Source of the DNA: Pseudomonadota bacterium
GTDB lineage: Bacteria; Pseudomonadota; Gammaproteobacteria; Burkholderiales; JABEVD01
DNA length: 64,000 nt
Direction of reading: 5' to 3'
Assembly (NCBI GenBank): GCA_021802545.1
Contig: JAJZRS010000013.1
Coordinates: 1 to 64,000 of the forward strand
Shown: piece after piece, positions 10,304 through 22,063 of the stretch
Numbering within the stretch: the first letter of the stretch is position 1
How the letters are laid out: each line of letters starts with the position of its first letter
The notes under the pieces: generated by a model
Seen by the model: the letters and a program-made list of their open reading frames with translations, nothing else
The model's database searches: none
What the model was told of the DNA's origin: nothing
Program-made: the position numbers and the translations under genes

Positions 10304-10907
10304 TAAAAAAGTCGCCTGCATCGCACTCATCTGCCTGTTCGCATCGACCCCTTCGCTTTCCAAATCGATCAAATGCGTCGACAGCAAGGGCGTCACCCAT
10401 TACGGCGACACCATACCGCCCGAATGCGCGAACAGGTCCGTGACCGAGCTGGACGACAACGGCCTGCCCATGAAGGAGAATCCGGCGAGCATGACGCCCG
10501 ACGAGCGCAGGGCGATGGAGGTCGAAGTGCAGAAAGCGGCGGGCGAAGCGCAGAAGGCGCGCGACCAGAAGCGCCGCGACAGCGCCCTGCTCAGCAGCTA
10601 TGCGAGCGAAGCCGAAATCGACCAGGCGAAGGAGCGGAACGTGAAGCAGCTGTCAGCGGCTTTGGAGAGCGCAGAAGCCAAGCTCAAGATCGCCAAGGCG
10701 AGGCTGGAGCAGTACAACGCGCAGGCCGGCAGCAACCAGCCTGTTCCCGCAGATCTCGCTCAGAACATTGCAGCGACGAAGAAGGAGGTCAGCGACCTCG
10801 AAGTCGAGCGCGCGCAGAAGAAGCAGGATCTGGAAGACATGAAGGCGAAATTCGATGCCGACAAGAAACGCTACCAGGAACTCACCCAGAAGCAGCCTGC
10901 TCAGTAG
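10296..10907 (+). CDS. DUF4124-type periplasmic protein with coiled-coil tail
   Basis: Signal peptide, then [21 protein letters not shown] (DUF4124-like); K/E/A-rich coiled coil. Confidence 0.7.
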   Translation: MLDKKVACIALICLFASTPSLSKSIKCVDSKGVTHYGDTIPPECANRSVTELDDNGLPMKENPASMTPDERRAMEVEVQKAAGEAQKARDQKRRDSALLSSYASEAEIDQAKERNVKQLSAALESAEAKLKIAKARLEQYNAQAGSNQPVPADLAQNIAATKKEVSDLEVERAQKKQDLEDMKAKFDADKKRYQELTQKQPAQ

Positions 10908-11166
10908 GCTCCTGCTGCCGCTTGTTCTCGTCCTTGCCGCCTGCTCTTCCGACAACGGCAACAGGGAGGAGCTGCACAAGGCGGTCGCCTACCTGGAAAG
11001 CAGCCCCACCGCCTCCAGCACGGACGCCATGACCTTCGGAGACCCGGGCTACTGGCACACCGAATGCAAGCGCAACTCCGCGCTGTGGAAAGCTGCTGTG
11101 GACGCATGCAACGGACCGGCCCGCCATCCCCCGGTCTGCGAACTCATCAGGAACGGCTGCCCCTGA
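10855..11166 (+). CDS. Small Cys-rich lipoprotein (possibly EexN-like)
   Basis: Lipobox-like LVLAACSS followed by a short Cys-rich domain (WHTECKRN...DACNG...PVCELIRNGCP); start uncertain because it overlaps the upstream gene by 53 nt. Confidence 0.5.
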   Translation: MPTRNATRNSPRSSLLSRLLLPLVLVLAACSSDNGNREELHKAVAYLESSPTASSTDAMTFGDPGYWHTECKRNSALWKAAVDACNGPARHPPVCELIRNGCP

Positions 11167-12241
11167 TTCTCCTCGCCTGCCCTGAAAAAGGCGTTCCCCT
11201 GAGCACGGCGATCTGCTCGAGAACGGGCCTGAATGCGGGTTCGAGCTTGTCCCTGAGCAATGTGCCGCTCGCCGTCGTCCTGGCAAGAAGCGGATGGAGT
11301 ACCCGGCTCCCAAGGGACGCGAGGAAAGCCATCGCATAGCATTCCTCGGGAAATGCCTTTCCTTCAGAAAATTCTTTCGCCTGCGCCTCGGCTTCTTCGA
11401 TGGATTCGCAAGGCTTCAATCCGACCGGCGAAAAATAGCCGGATATCGCATCGAGCAGGGCGCGCGAAACGTCCCTGTCTGCAGGCAGTTTGAGCGCATC
11501 TTCAGCCTTCCTTAGGAAGGTCTGCCCGGGGCCGGAGAAGGCGCGCAGCAGCTGGTCGCGGAAAGGCTCGCCGCAGCTCAGGTCTTCCAGGCCGGGTCTC
11601 GGCGGATCCTGCTCGGGAAGATCGTCGGGCAGAATCTCGAGAAAGCCGACATAGCAGGCCGCATCGCGCCTGCCCATCTTCCATAGCCTTTTTTTCGACT
11701 CCAGATCGGCGAGATCCGATCTCAGGATCAATCTCACCGTGTCCAGGAACACCCTCGATTCCGTTTCGAAAGGCAGGAATTCGATCAGGAAATCGACCAG
11801 CACCTTGCCCATCTTCCCTTCGACGACGCTTTTTCTTTCCAGCATCCTTCTCGCATTCTGGGAATCCGGCATGATCCACCACACCCGCCTCGCCAGCTCG
11901 TCCGTGAGGCCGGGCGAGCAGGCGACCGAGATGACGGCCTCGGGCTCGCCGAAAAGAAGCAGCTTGTCGAGCCCCTCGTTCCTCGCCTGGCCCATCCTCG
12001 TCCAGCGGCGCAGATGGACCGGATAGCCGCCCGGAGAGCCGGTCGCAAGGCCGGCGAGAAGCTCCTTCACCTGGCGCAGGTACTGCTCGGGCCGACCTGA
12101 AGGATGGAGGCTGATCTCCGCCTCCCCCTTGTCAGAGAGGGCGTGCACGACCATTTTCGATTCGTCGATGCGTATCGCCAGGACTTCCCCGGCCATCAAC
12201 ACATTGATTCTCAGCGCGTCTTCGGGTGCAATTTCGCTCAT
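11147..12241 (-). CDS. DsrS-like protein (sulfur-oxidation-associated family of unknown function)
   Basis: RIDESKMVVHALSDKGEAEISLHP...GSPGGYPVHLRRWTRMGQ...PGLTDELARRVWWIMP resembles proteins annotated DsrS, recalled and not searched; last gene of the moxR-VWA operon. Confidence 0.55.
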   Translation of the reverse strand: MSEIAPEDALRINVLMAGEVLAIRIDESKMVVHALSDKGEAEISLHPSGRPEQYLRQVKELLAGLATGSPGGYPVHLRRWTRMGQARNEGLDKLLLFGEPEAVISVACSPGLTDELARRVWWIMPDSQNARRMLERKSVVEGKMGKVLVDFLIEFLPFETESRVFLDTVRLILRSDLADLESKKRLWKMGRRDAACYVGFLEILPDDLPEQDPPRPGLEDLSCGEPFRDQLLRAFSGPGQTFLRKAEDALKLPADRDVSRALLDAISGYFSPVGLKPCESIEEAEAQAKEFSEGKAFPEECYAMAFLASLGSRVLHPLLARTTASGTLLRDKLEPAFRPVLEQIAVLRGTPFSGQARRIRGSRS

Positions 12242-12242
12242 T

Positions 12243-13346
12243 TCAGTTCAGCTGGATGCGCTCCCCCCAGGGCACTTCCCCCTTGCCCTTGACCAGCCAG
12301 ATCACCGGGTAGCTCGGCTCGGATTCAGGGAATTCGCCGATTGCGTCGGTGAAATAGAGGAGCAGTCTCGGCTGGCTCCCCTCTGCCCATTCGAAGACAG
12401 GCCTGAAATCCGTCCCGCCTCCGCCTGCGAAGGATTCGGGAGGGGAAAACTCGTCCCAGGGCTCGAAATGCCAGGGACCCGAAAGGGCGGCATCGCAGGC
12501 GAGCAGATCGATGCTGGCCCTGATCTGCCCCTTGATGCCGTCTATCTCTGCGCAGAACGCCTTCATTTCCTCTTCGGAGATCGAGCCGCTCGTGTCGATG
12601 GCGACGATGAGATCGGCCTGCATGGATTTCAGGGAAGGGAAAATCACGCCCCCTTCCCGTCTGGATGGGCGAAAATAACTGTAATCGTCGCGCGCCAGCT
12701 GGGAAAGATGGCGTGCGAGCACCATTTTCCAGGGGAGGGTGGGCTGGAGCGTATCGCCCACCATGCGCGCGAGCGTCCCGTCCAGCTTCCCTGCCTGCTG
12801 GAGCGCCTGGGCAAGATGCTGGCGCCATGCCTCGGCAAGCTGCTCCAATTCTTCTCGCGCGGGCGGGCGCGGCCTGCCGCCTCCGCCCTGTTGACCTTCT
12901 CCTCCCCCGTCGTCGCCGTAGAGATGATCGTCCAGCGTCTCTTCCTCTGTTTCCTCCTCGATCATCGGATAGATCTCCTCGGCCGTCATCCCTTCGAAGA
13001 CGTCGATGAGCACGACCCCAGGAGGAATCTGCAGGCCTTCCCTGTATAGCACGGGATTGATTGCATGATCGCAGGCGATGTCCCAGCGCGACCTGACCCT
13101 GCTTCCGCGCCTCACGAAATGGTTGAGCGCGCAATGCAGCGCCTCGTGGGCCAGAACGAACTCTATTTGCGACAGGTTCAGCTTTTCGACGTATTCGGGA
13201 TTGTAGTAGAGGTGCTTCATGTCTGTCGCGGTCGTCCTGCACCAGTTTGCCGCAACGAAGGGAAGGTGGAGCGTGAGCGCGCCGAGAAAGGGCTTGTCTA
13301 GAATCAGCCTCACCCTTGCCGCAGCGAGCCGTTTTTCGGCTTCCAT
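12243..13346 (-). CDS. DUF2201-type protein: HExxH putative metallopeptidase fused to a VWA-like domain
   Basis: VLAHEALHCALNHFVRRG (HExxH) and IVAIDTSGSISEEEMKAFCAEIDGI (MIDAS-like DxSxS). Start ATG at 13346 overlaps the moxR stop; upstream extension of the ORF is out-of-frame moxR. Confidence 0.88.
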   Translation of the reverse strand: MEAEKRLAAARVRLILDKPFLGALTLHLPFVAANWCRTTATDMKHLYYNPEYVEKLNLSQIEFVLAHEALHCALNHFVRRGSRVRSRWDIACDHAINPVLYREGLQIPPGVVLIDVFEGMTAEEIYPMIEEETEEETLDDHLYGDDGGGEGQQGGGGRPRPPAREELEQLAEAWRQHLAQALQQAGKLDGTLARMVGDTLQPTLPWKMVLARHLSQLARDDYSYFRPSRREGGVIFPSLKSMQADLIVAIDTSGSISEEEMKAFCAEIDGIKGQIRASIDLLACDAALSGPWHFEPWDEFSPPESFAGGGGTDFRPVFEWAEGSQPRLLLYFTDAIGEFPESEPSYPVIWLVKGKGEVPWGERIQLN

Positions 13347-14374
13347 CAGCGCTGATAGAGCATCGTGTCGGCCACGGCATTCGCCCATTTGGAAAACTGG
13401 GGCACGGAAAAGAGGCGCTGCCCGACTGCCTTGTGGATGTCGAAGACCATCATGATCCCCATCTCCCTGAGCGGAAACTTGTCCGCATAGTCGAGCACGG
13501 CCCCGATCTTCTCCTGATTCCTGATCGCGCGCCCGACGAGGGAAGAGGCCACCGCATACTGGATGTCGATGTCTTCGGGCAAGGGCACTTCCTCGCCCGC
13601 CAGGATGGCTTCCAGGTCGGGCATGCGCTCGAGATTTCTGACGAACGCATGGAGCTCGAGCCCCGCGGATGCGCCGACGCAGGACTGCAGCGCGGGCAGG
13701 AGCAATTCGGGAAGATCCTCGAATTTCTTGAGCGCGCGGCTTGCGAATTCCCATGACCTCGGGCTCGGGAATGCGATCGGATGGCGGCTCGGATCGAAAT
13801 CGAAGAGCCGCTCTGGCTTGTACCTGAGAAAGCCGACCAGGCGCTCGTCGATGCCGTGCTCAAAGGCCCACACCACCCAGTCATCAAGGTTCGCCTCGAC
13901 TTCGAAATGGGAAAAGCGGTTGGCCAGAGGAGAAGGCATGGCGTAAGTGACCCCCCTGTCCCCCTGCCTGTTTCCTGCAGCGAATATCGCCCAGCCCGAG
14001 GGCACGAAGTAGTCGCCGAGCCGCCTGTCGAGTATCAGCTGGTAGGCCGCAGCCGATACGCTCGGCGGGCTGGAGGTAATTTCGTCGAGGAACAGGATGC
14101 CGTATTTGCCGTGCCTGTCCTCGTCGGGAAGAAGGGAGGGAGCCGCCCATTCCACCCTGTTCTCGACCCTGAAGGGAATGCCGCGCAGGTCGGAAGGCTC
14201 CATCTGGGAAAGACGGACGTCGATCACGGGAACAGCATGCCTTTCGGCAATCTGCGAGACGATCTGCGATTTCCCGACGCCGGGAGGCCCCCAAAGCATC
14301 ACGGGGGTATGGTGCCCTTCACGGGCGCTCAGAAATTCGCGATCGAGTATGGTCGAAAGCTGTGCCGGGCGCAT
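13346..14374 (-). CDS. MoxR-family AAA+ ATPase
   Basis: Walker A WGPPGVGKSQIV, Walker B GILFLDEITSSPPSV. Confidence 0.92.
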   Translation of the reverse strand: MRPAQLSTILDREFLSAREGHHTPVMLWGPPGVGKSQIVSQIAERHAVPVIDVRLSQMEPSDLRGIPFRVENRVEWAAPSLLPDEDRHGKYGILFLDEITSSPPSVSAAAYQLILDRRLGDYFVPSGWAIFAAGNRQGDRGVTYAMPSPLANRFSHFEVEANLDDWVVWAFEHGIDERLVGFLRYKPERLFDFDPSRHPIAFPSPRSWEFASRALKKFEDLPELLLPALQSCVGASAGLELHAFVRNLERMPDLEAILAGEEVPLPEDIDIQYAVASSLVGRAIRNQEKIGAVLDYADKFPLREMGIMMVFDIHKAVGQRLFSVPQFSKWANAVADTMLYQR

Positions 14375-14437
14375 CGAACCCTGCCAAGAAAATCAGAATA
14401 TGCTGATTATATCCGGGTAATCGATGCGACACCAGAC

Positions 14438-15868
14438 TCAGGCGGACAGCTTCTTCTTCAGGATTTCGGAGAGCTGCGCGGGATTGGCCTGCCCCTTCGT
14501 CGCCTTCATCGCCTGGCCGACGAAAAAGGCAAAGAGCTTGTCCCGTCCGGCCCTGTAATCGGCGACCTGGGAAGGATTGTTCGCGATGATCTCGTCGACT
14601 ATTTTCTCGAGCGCGCCCGAATCCGAAATCTGCTTCAGCCCCTTCGCTTCGATGATGGAATCCGCTTCTCCTTCGCCTTTCCACATCGCCTCGAACACTT
14701 CCTTCGCAATCTTGCCCGAAATCGTCCCGTCCTGGATCCTGTTCAGGAGCCCGGCGAGACTCCGGCTGGAAATCGGGCATTGCCCGATTTCCAGCGCTTC
14801 CTTGTTGAGCCAGCCGTTGATCTCCCCCATCACCCAGTTCGCGCAAAGCTTGGGATCGAGACCTGCTTTTGCGACATCCTCGAAATAGGCGGCGAGCTCC
14901 TTGGATGAAGTCAGCACGCCGGCATCGTATTGGGAAAGGCCGAAATCGGATACGTAGCGGCTGCGCTTCGCGGCAGGCAGCTCGGGCAGGCTCCCTCTCA
15001 CCTTTTCTATCCATTCCTGGGCGATTTCCAACGGAAGCAGATCGGGATCGGGGAAATAGCGGTAATCGTGCGCCTCCTCCTTCGAGCGCATCGAGCGCGT
15101 CTCGTCCTTCACGGAGTCGTAGAGCCTCGTCTCCTGGTGGATGACACCGCCCGATTCGATGATGTCGATCTGGCGCGAAACCTCGTACTCGATCGCCCGC
15201 TCGAGGAAGCGGAAGGAATTGAGGTTCTTGATCTCGCAGCGCGTGCCGTATTTTTCGGATCCCATCGGCCTCACCGAGACGTTGGCGTCGCAGCGGAAAG
15301 AGCCTTCCTGCATGTTGCCGTCGCAGATGTCGAGGTAGCGGACGAGCGAATGCAGCTCCTTGGCATAGGCGACCGCTTCCTTCGAACTCCTCATGTCGGG
15401 TTCGGACACGATCTCGAGGAGCGGCGTGCCTGCGCGGTTGAGGTCGATGCCGGTCATGCCGTGGAAATCCTCGTGCAGCGATTTTCCTGCATCCTCTTCG
15501 AGATGCGCGCGCGTCAGCTTGACCGTCTTCTCGGCTCCGTCGACGAGGATGGCAATCTCCCCGCCGAGCACCACGGGCAGGTCGAACTGGCTGATCTGGT
15601 AGCCCTTGGGAAGATCAGGATAGAAATAGTTTTTCCTGGAAAAGACCGAGCGGTGCCTGACCTCGGCCCCCACTGCAAGCCCGAACCTGATGGCGCGCTC
15701 GACAGCCCCGCGGTTCAATACCGGAAGCACGCCGGGAAGGGCGATGTCGACCGCGCAGGCCTGCGCGTTCGGGGCGGCGCCGAAGGCGGTGGACGCGCCG
15801 GAGAATATTTTCGATTCGGTCGAAAGCTGCGCATGCACTTCCAGCCCGATGACCACTTCCCATTGCAT
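14438..15868 (-). CDS. gatB: Asp-tRNA(Asn)/Glu-tRNA(Gln) amidotransferase subunit B
   Basis: [40 protein letters not shown]. Confidence 0.98.
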   Translation of the reverse strand: MQWEVVIGLEVHAQLSTESKIFSGASTAFGAAPNAQACAVDIALPGVLPVLNRGAVERAIRFGLAVGAEVRHRSVFSRKNYFYPDLPKGYQISQFDLPVVLGGEIAILVDGAEKTVKLTRAHLEEDAGKSLHEDFHGMTGIDLNRAGTPLLEIVSEPDMRSSKEAVAYAKELHSLVRYLDICDGNMQEGSFRCDANVSVRPMGSEKYGTRCEIKNLNSFRFLERAIEYEVSRQIDIIESGGVIHQETRLYDSVKDETRSMRSKEEAHDYRYFPDPDLLPLEIAQEWIEKVRGSLPELPAAKRSRYVSDFGLSQYDAGVLTSSKELAAYFEDVAKAGLDPKLCANWVMGEINGWLNKEALEIGQCPISSRSLAGLLNRIQDGTISGKIAKEVFEAMWKGEGEADSIIEAKGLKQISDSGALEKIVDEIIANNPSQVADYRAGRDKLFAFFVGQAMKATKGQANPAQLSEILKKKLSA

Positions 15869-15880
15869 GTCTTTTCCTCG

Positions 15881-17332
15881 TCAAATTGCAGGCATCTTCA
15901 AATGCCAGTCTGTAAGCTTCTGGTACTGGTGGGCGACATTCAGCATCTTCGCCTCCGAAAAATAATTCCCGACGATCTGCAGGCCCACCGGACGCCCGTT
16001 CTTGCCGAACCCGGCTGGAATCGACATGCCGGGAAGCCCTGCGAGGTTGACCGCGATGGTGTAGATGTCGGAAAGATACATCTGGACTGGATCGTCGCCC
16101 TTCTCGCCGAGATTGAATGCCGTGGACGGGGAAGTCGGCCCCATGATGACGTCGCATTGCTTGAAGGCTTCAGAGAAATCCTTTGCAATCAGGCGGCGCA
16201 GCTTCTGCGCCTGCATGTAGTAGGCGTCGTAATAGCCGTGGGAGAGCACGTAGGTGCCCACCATGATGCGGCGCTTCACCTCGGCCCCGAAGCCCTCGGA
16301 CCTGCTCTTCTCGTACATCTCGGTGAGGTCCTTGTAATCCTTCGCCCGGTAGCCGTACCTGACGCCGTCGTATCTCGAAAGGTTGCTGGAAGCCTCCGCC
16401 GGCGCGAGCACGTAATAGACGGGGATCGAAAGCTTGGTGTTGGGCAGGGAGACATCGACGATTGTCGCCCCCATCTTTTCGTATTCCGAAATCGCCGCCC
16501 TGACCGCCTCTTCGACGTCAGCGCTCAAGCCTTCCGCGAAATATTCCCTGGGGAGCCCTATCCTGAGGCCGTCGAGCGGTTTGTCCAGATCCCTCGAATA
16601 GTCTTCGACAGGCCGGTCAAGGCTGGTCGAATCGCGACTGTCGAATCCCGTCATGAGGCCCAGCATCAGGGCGAGATCCTCCGCGGATTTCGCCATCGGT
16701 CCGCCCTGGTCGAGGCTGGAAGCGAAGGCGATCATGCCATAGCGCGAGACGAGGCCATAGGTCGGCTTGATGCCCGAAATGCCGCAAAGCGCTGCAGGCT
16801 GCCTGATCGATCCGCCCGTGTCGGTGCCGGTTGCAACCGGCGCCATTCTGGCTGCGACCGCAGCCGCCGATCCGCCCGAGCTTCCGCCCGGAACGGCCTG
16901 CCTGTCCCAGGGGTTTTTCACCGACCCGTAATGCGAAGTCTCGTTGGAAGAGCCCATGGCGAACTCGTCCATGTTGGTCTTGCCGATGTTCACCGCCCCG
17001 ACCGAATTGAAGCGCTCGATCACGTGCGCGTCATACGGGGAAACGAAATTGGAAAGCATCTTTGAGCCGCAGGTGGTGAGCCAGTCCTTCGCGCAGAAGA
17101 TGTCCTTCTGGGCGACTGGAATGCCCGTCAAGGGGTGCGCCCGGCCCGAGGCGATCATCGCGTCGGCGAGCTTCGCCTGCATCAGGCTCTTATCAATATC
17201 GACTGTGATGAATGCGTTGATCTCCGGATTCAGGGCATCTATCCTGCCCAGGAATTCGCGCGTCAATTCGACGCTGGATATTTTTCCGCCGGAGAGCATG
17301 GCGGAAAGGTCTTTCAAACTGGCATTGAACAT
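15881..17332 (-). CDS. gatA: Asp-tRNA(Asn)/Glu-tRNA(Gln) amidotransferase subunit A
   Basis: Amidase signature [37 protein letters not shown]. Confidence 0.98.
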   Translation of the reverse strand: MFNASLKDLSAMLSGGKISSVELTREFLGRIDALNPEINAFITVDIDKSLMQAKLADAMIASGRAHPLTGIPVAQKDIFCAKDWLTTCGSKMLSNFVSPYDAHVIERFNSVGAVNIGKTNMDEFAMGSSNETSHYGSVKNPWDRQAVPGGSSGGSAAAVAARMAPVATGTDTGGSIRQPAALCGISGIKPTYGLVSRYGMIAFASSLDQGGPMAKSAEDLALMLGLMTGFDSRDSTSLDRPVEDYSRDLDKPLDGLRIGLPREYFAEGLSADVEEAVRAAISEYEKMGATIVDVSLPNTKLSIPVYYVLAPAEASSNLSRYDGVRYGYRAKDYKDLTEMYEKSRSEGFGAEVKRRIMVGTYVLSHGYYDAYYMQAQKLRRLIAKDFSEAFKQCDVIMGPTSPSTAFNLGEKGDDPVQMYLSDIYTIAVNLAGLPGMSIPAGFGKNGRPVGLQIVGNYFSEAKMLNVAHQYQKLTDWHLKMPAI

Positions 17333-17341
17333 GGCGGAAAC

Positions 17342-17629
17342 TTATTCGATGACTTTGGGTACGAGGTAAAGCCCGGCCTCGACCTGGGGCGCCCCCTTCT
17401 GGAATGCTTCGTGTTGGTCCTGCTCCGTGACTTCGTCGTTCCTGAGCCTCAGGAAAATTTCCTGGGCATGCGACATGGGCTCTATGCCCGTCGTATCCAC
17501 AGCCTGCATCTCTTCGATCAGGCCGAAAATGCCGGACAACTGGTTCAGAACCGCCTCGGCTTCAGCATCGCTCACGGCTATCCTGGCGAGACTGGCAACT
17601 CGCTTCACGTCGCTCAGGGAAATGGACAT
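17342..17629 (-). CDS. gatC: Asp-tRNA(Asn)/Glu-tRNA(Gln) amidotransferase subunit C
   Basis: [51 protein letters not shown]. Confidence 0.97.
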   Translation of the reverse strand: MSISLSDVKRVASLARIAVSDAEAEAVLNQLSGIFGLIEEMQAVDTTGIEPMSHAQEIFLRLRNDEVTEQDQHEAFQKGAPQVEAGLYLVPKVIE

Positions 17630-17707
17630 TAACGCACCTTAGTTTCTTTAACAAAATCGGTTTTATAGGGTATCATAAAACCTTTATTCCATGCACCTTC
17701 CACTTGA

Positions 17708-18765
<1,058 letters not shown>

Positions 18766-18766
<1 letters not shown>

Positions 18767-19653
18767 TGGAACATGAATTATTCAGCCGCGGACCCAGCCC
18801 TGCGGTCCGGCTGACTTTTTTCTGTCTGCTGTCCCTGCTGCTGCTCGTCAGCGACGCGCACTACAACTATCTCAAGACCCTGAGGGCGGGAATCGCGACC
18901 GCGATCTATCCGCTGCAGCGGGCCGCCATGATTCCCGGTGAGGTCGCCGGCGCGATAGGCCGGTACACCCGGACCCAGGATGAGCTCGTCCTGGAAAATG
19001 CCGCGCTGAAAAGCAGGACCCTCCAGGACAGCGAGAAGCTGCTTCGCTACCAGGCGCTGCAGCAGGAAAACATCCATCTGAGGCAGCTCTTCGACGCCAA
19101 ATCTCGCGTCAGTCCGCCTTCGGTCATGGCCGAAATCCTGTATGACGAACGGGATCCCTTTTCACGCAAGGTCGTCGTCGACAAGGGCACGCAGGCGCAC
19201 ATCGCGGCCGGCAGCGCCGTGATCGACAACCAGGGCGTGATCGGCCAGGTCCTTCAGGTCTACCCCCTCTTCAGCGAGGTATCCCTGATCACGGACAAGG
19301 ACCACCCCACGCCCGTCGAAATCCTGAGGAACGGCCTTCGCGCCATCGTTTTCGGGTTCGGATCGAGCAATCTCCTCGATCTCAGATACATGTCGCAGAA
19401 CACGGACATCAAGGTCGGCGACATGCTCGTCACTTCCGGAATAGACGGCACCTTTCCGGCAGGATTGCCCGTCGCCACGGTGCTCAGCGTCGACAAGAAC
19501 CCCGTCTATGCCTTTTCCCGAATCATCTGCAAGCCCATTGCCGGCGTGAACCGGTACCGCCAGGTGCTCATCCTGGCGTCCACGTCCCCTCCCCCGCCCC
19601 CTCTGCCGGACAAGCCGGAGGAGAAACAGGCGCCGAAAGGCAATAGGAAATAA
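18766..19653 (+). CDS. mreC: Rod shape-determining protein MreC
   Basis: N-terminal TM, coiled coil, VSLITDKDHPTPVEILRNGLRAIVFG; position after mreB. Confidence 0.96.
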
Positions 19654-20168
19654 TGGAAATCGGACCGAAACAGGAGATCCTGCTGCCGGTGAAGCCGCGC
19701 TTCATCGCCTTTTCCCTGCTTTCCGGCTTCCTGCTCAACCTGCTCCCCATGGGCGGCCTGCTGGACGCGCTGCGTCCGGATTTCACGGCCATGATCCTGC
19801 TCTACTGGTGCATCCACCAGCCGCTGAGGATCGGCATCGGGGCCGCATGGCTTTTCGGCATCCTGATGGATGTCGCGGATGGCGCGCTTTTCGGAGAGCA
19901 TGCGCTTGCCTATTCGCTGATGGCGTTCATCGCGCTCGCCCTGCGCCGCAGAATGAGCATGCTGCAGATCGGCCATCAGTTCACGCACGTCACCCTGATT
20001 CTGCTGGTCATGCAGGCAGTCGTCGTGCTGACCGGGCTCGTTGCCAAGAACATCTTCGTGGGCTGGACCTATTTTCTCGGCAGCGTCACCGCCGGGCTCT
20101 TGTGGCCGCTCCTCTCCTACCTGCTCAAGCTGCCGCAAAGACCCAAGCCTGATCCGGATCGCATATGA
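19653..20168 (+). CDS. mreD: Rod shape-determining protein MreD
   Basis: Hydrophobic 171-aa protein between mreC and mrdA; FTAMILLYWCIHQPLRIGIGAAWLFGILMDVADG. Confidence 0.94.
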   Translation: MEIGPKQEILLPVKPRFIAFSLLSGFLLNLLPMGGLLDALRPDFTAMILLYWCIHQPLRIGIGAAWLFGILMDVADGALFGEHALAYSLMAFIALALRRRMSMLQIGHQFTHVTLILLVMQAVVVLTGLVAKNIFVGWTYFLGSVTAGLLWPLLSYLLKLPQRPKPDPDRI

Positions 20169-22063
20169 AGCACAAGGTCGAGATCAGGGATCACCAGCGG
20201 GAAATGCACACTTACCGCCTGAGGCTCGGCATCTCCGCCGTCTTCGTCCTCTTTTTCTTCGTCCTGCTCGCCTCGCGCTTCATCTATCTCCAGGTCATCC
20301 AGCACGAGCACTTCAAGACCCTTGCGGAAAACAACCGCATCTCGATCGTGCCGATCGCGCCCAACAGGGGGCTCATACTCGACCGCAACGGGATCGTGCT
20401 CGCGCGGAACTATTCGGCCTATACGCTCGAAATCACGCCGAGCAAGGTCAAGAATCTCAACAAGACCATAGACGAGCTGTCCAGATATGTCGAAATCACG
20501 CAAAGCGACAGGAAGCGCTTCAAGCGTCAGCTTGAAGACAGCCACAGCTTCGAAAGCCTGCCGATACGCACCCGGCTGAAGGACGACGAGGCTGCGCGTT
20601 TCGCGGTCAACAGTTTCCGATTTCCCGGCGTCGAAATCCACGCGAGGCTGTTCAGGCAATACCCGGACGGCGAAATGACTTCCCCCTTCCTCGGCTATAT
20701 CGGCAGGATCAACGACAACGACCTCGACAAGATAGACGACGCAGGGGATTCGGCCAACTACAAGGGAACCGACTACATCGGCAAGATGGGGATCGAGCAG
20801 AGCTTCGAGACGAAGCTGCACGGCGTCACGGGTTTCGATCAGGTCGAGGTCGATTCGAGCGGACGCGAGGTGAGGACATTGAGCAGGACCCCGCCCATAT
20901 CCGGAGACTCCCTCACGCTGACCATAGACAGCAAGCTCCAGGAAATTGCCGAGAAAGCCTTCGGCGACTATCGCGGCGCGCTGGTCGCGATCGATCCCGG
21001 CAGCGGCGAAATCCTCGCCTTCGTCAGCAAGCCCGGATTCGACCCCAATCTTTTCGTCGAAGGAATCGACAGCCAGAGCTGGGCTGCGCTCAACAATTCT
21101 CCGGACAAGCCCCTCATCAACCGGGCCCTGCGCGGGGAATATCCTCCCGGATCGACCTTCAAGCCTTTCATGGCCCTGGCCGGCCTCCATTTCGGCGTGC
21201 GCTCGGCTCAAGACGCCATCCACGATCCCGGCTTTTTCGAACTTCCCGGAAAATCCCATCATTACAGGGACTGGAAAGCAGGGGGGCACGGGGTCGTCGA
21301 TCTGCACAAGTCCATTGTCGTCTCCTGCGATACCTACTATTACGGGCTAGCAAACCTGCTCGGCATCGACAGGATTCACGAATTCATCAGCAATTTCGGC
21401 TTCGGCAAGAAGACGGGCATCGATATCGCTGGGGAACTTTCTGGCGTGCTTCCCTCCCCGTCATGGAAAATGAAGCGCTACAAACAGCGATGGTATGCGG
21501 GGGACACCATTCCGGTCGGAATCGGCCAGGGATACGATCTCGCCACCCCGCTGCAGCTCGCCTTCGCCACCTCGATTCTCGCCAGCAACGGAACCGCCTA
21601 CCGCCCCCATCTCGTCAAATCCATCCGGGACAGCAAAACGGGCAAGATCGAAACGCCCCGCTCCGAACTGCTCTACAAGCTCGATATCGACCCGAAATAC
21701 CTGAGCGACGTGAGAAGCGCGATGGCGGACGTCACGAAACCGGGCGGAACGGCTCCCAGGGTAGGCGCGGGCGCGCCTTACGATATCGCCGCGAAAACCG
21801 GGACGGCGCAGGTCATCGGCATCAAGCAGGGTGAAAAGTACGTGGCGAGCAACATCCAGGAACGCTACCGCGACCATGCGCTCTTCATCGCCTATGCCCC
21901 GGCCGACAATCCCAGGATCGCCCTTGCCGTCCTGGTCGAAAACGGCGGGCACGGCGGCTCGACGGCGGGCCCCATCGCCCGCCAGGTTCTCGACTATTAT
22001 CTGCTTGGGAAAATGCCCCAGGAAAAGATCAAGGAGGAGAAAATCGATGCACCCGCTGATTAG
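20165..22063 (+). CDS. mrdA: Penicillin-binding protein 2
   Basis: EYPPGSTFKPFMAL (SxxK) and AAKTGTAQV (KTG box); between mreD and rodA. Confidence 0.97.
   Translation: MKHKVEIRDHQREMHTYRLRLGISAVFVLFFFVLLASRFIYLQVIQHEHFKTLAENNRISIVPIAPNRGLILDRNGIVLARNYSAYTLEITPSKVKNLNKTIDELSRYVEITQSDRKRFKRQLEDSHSFESLPIRTRLKDDEAARFAVNSFRFPGVEIHARLFRQYPDGEMTSPFLGYIGRINDNDLDKIDDAGDSANYKGTDYIGKMGIEQSFETKLHGVTGFDQVEVDSSGREVRTLSRTPPISGDSLTLTIDSKLQEIAEKAFGDYRGALVAIDPGSGEILAFVSKPGFDPNLFVEGIDSQSWAALNNSPDKPLINRALRGEYPPGSTFKPFMALAGLHFGVRSAQDAIHDPGFFELPGKSHHYRDWKAGGHGVVDLHKSIVVSCDTYYYGLANLLGIDRIHEFISNFGFGKKTGIDIAGELSGVLPSPSWKMKRYKQRWYAGDTIPVGIGQGYDLATPLQLAFATSILASNGTAYRPHLVKSIRDSKTGKIETPRSELLYKLDIDPKYLSDVRSAMADVTKPGGTAPRVGAGAPYDIAAKTGTAQVIGIKQGEKYVASNIQERYRDHALFIAYAPADNPRIALAVLVENGGHGGSTAGPIARQVLDYYLLGKMPQEKIKEEKIDAPAD

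Noticed and set aside
14930-17065. 711-aa plus-strand ORF across gatB and gatA
   Set aside because: Antisense to two unambiguous housekeeping genes; no recognisable motifs.
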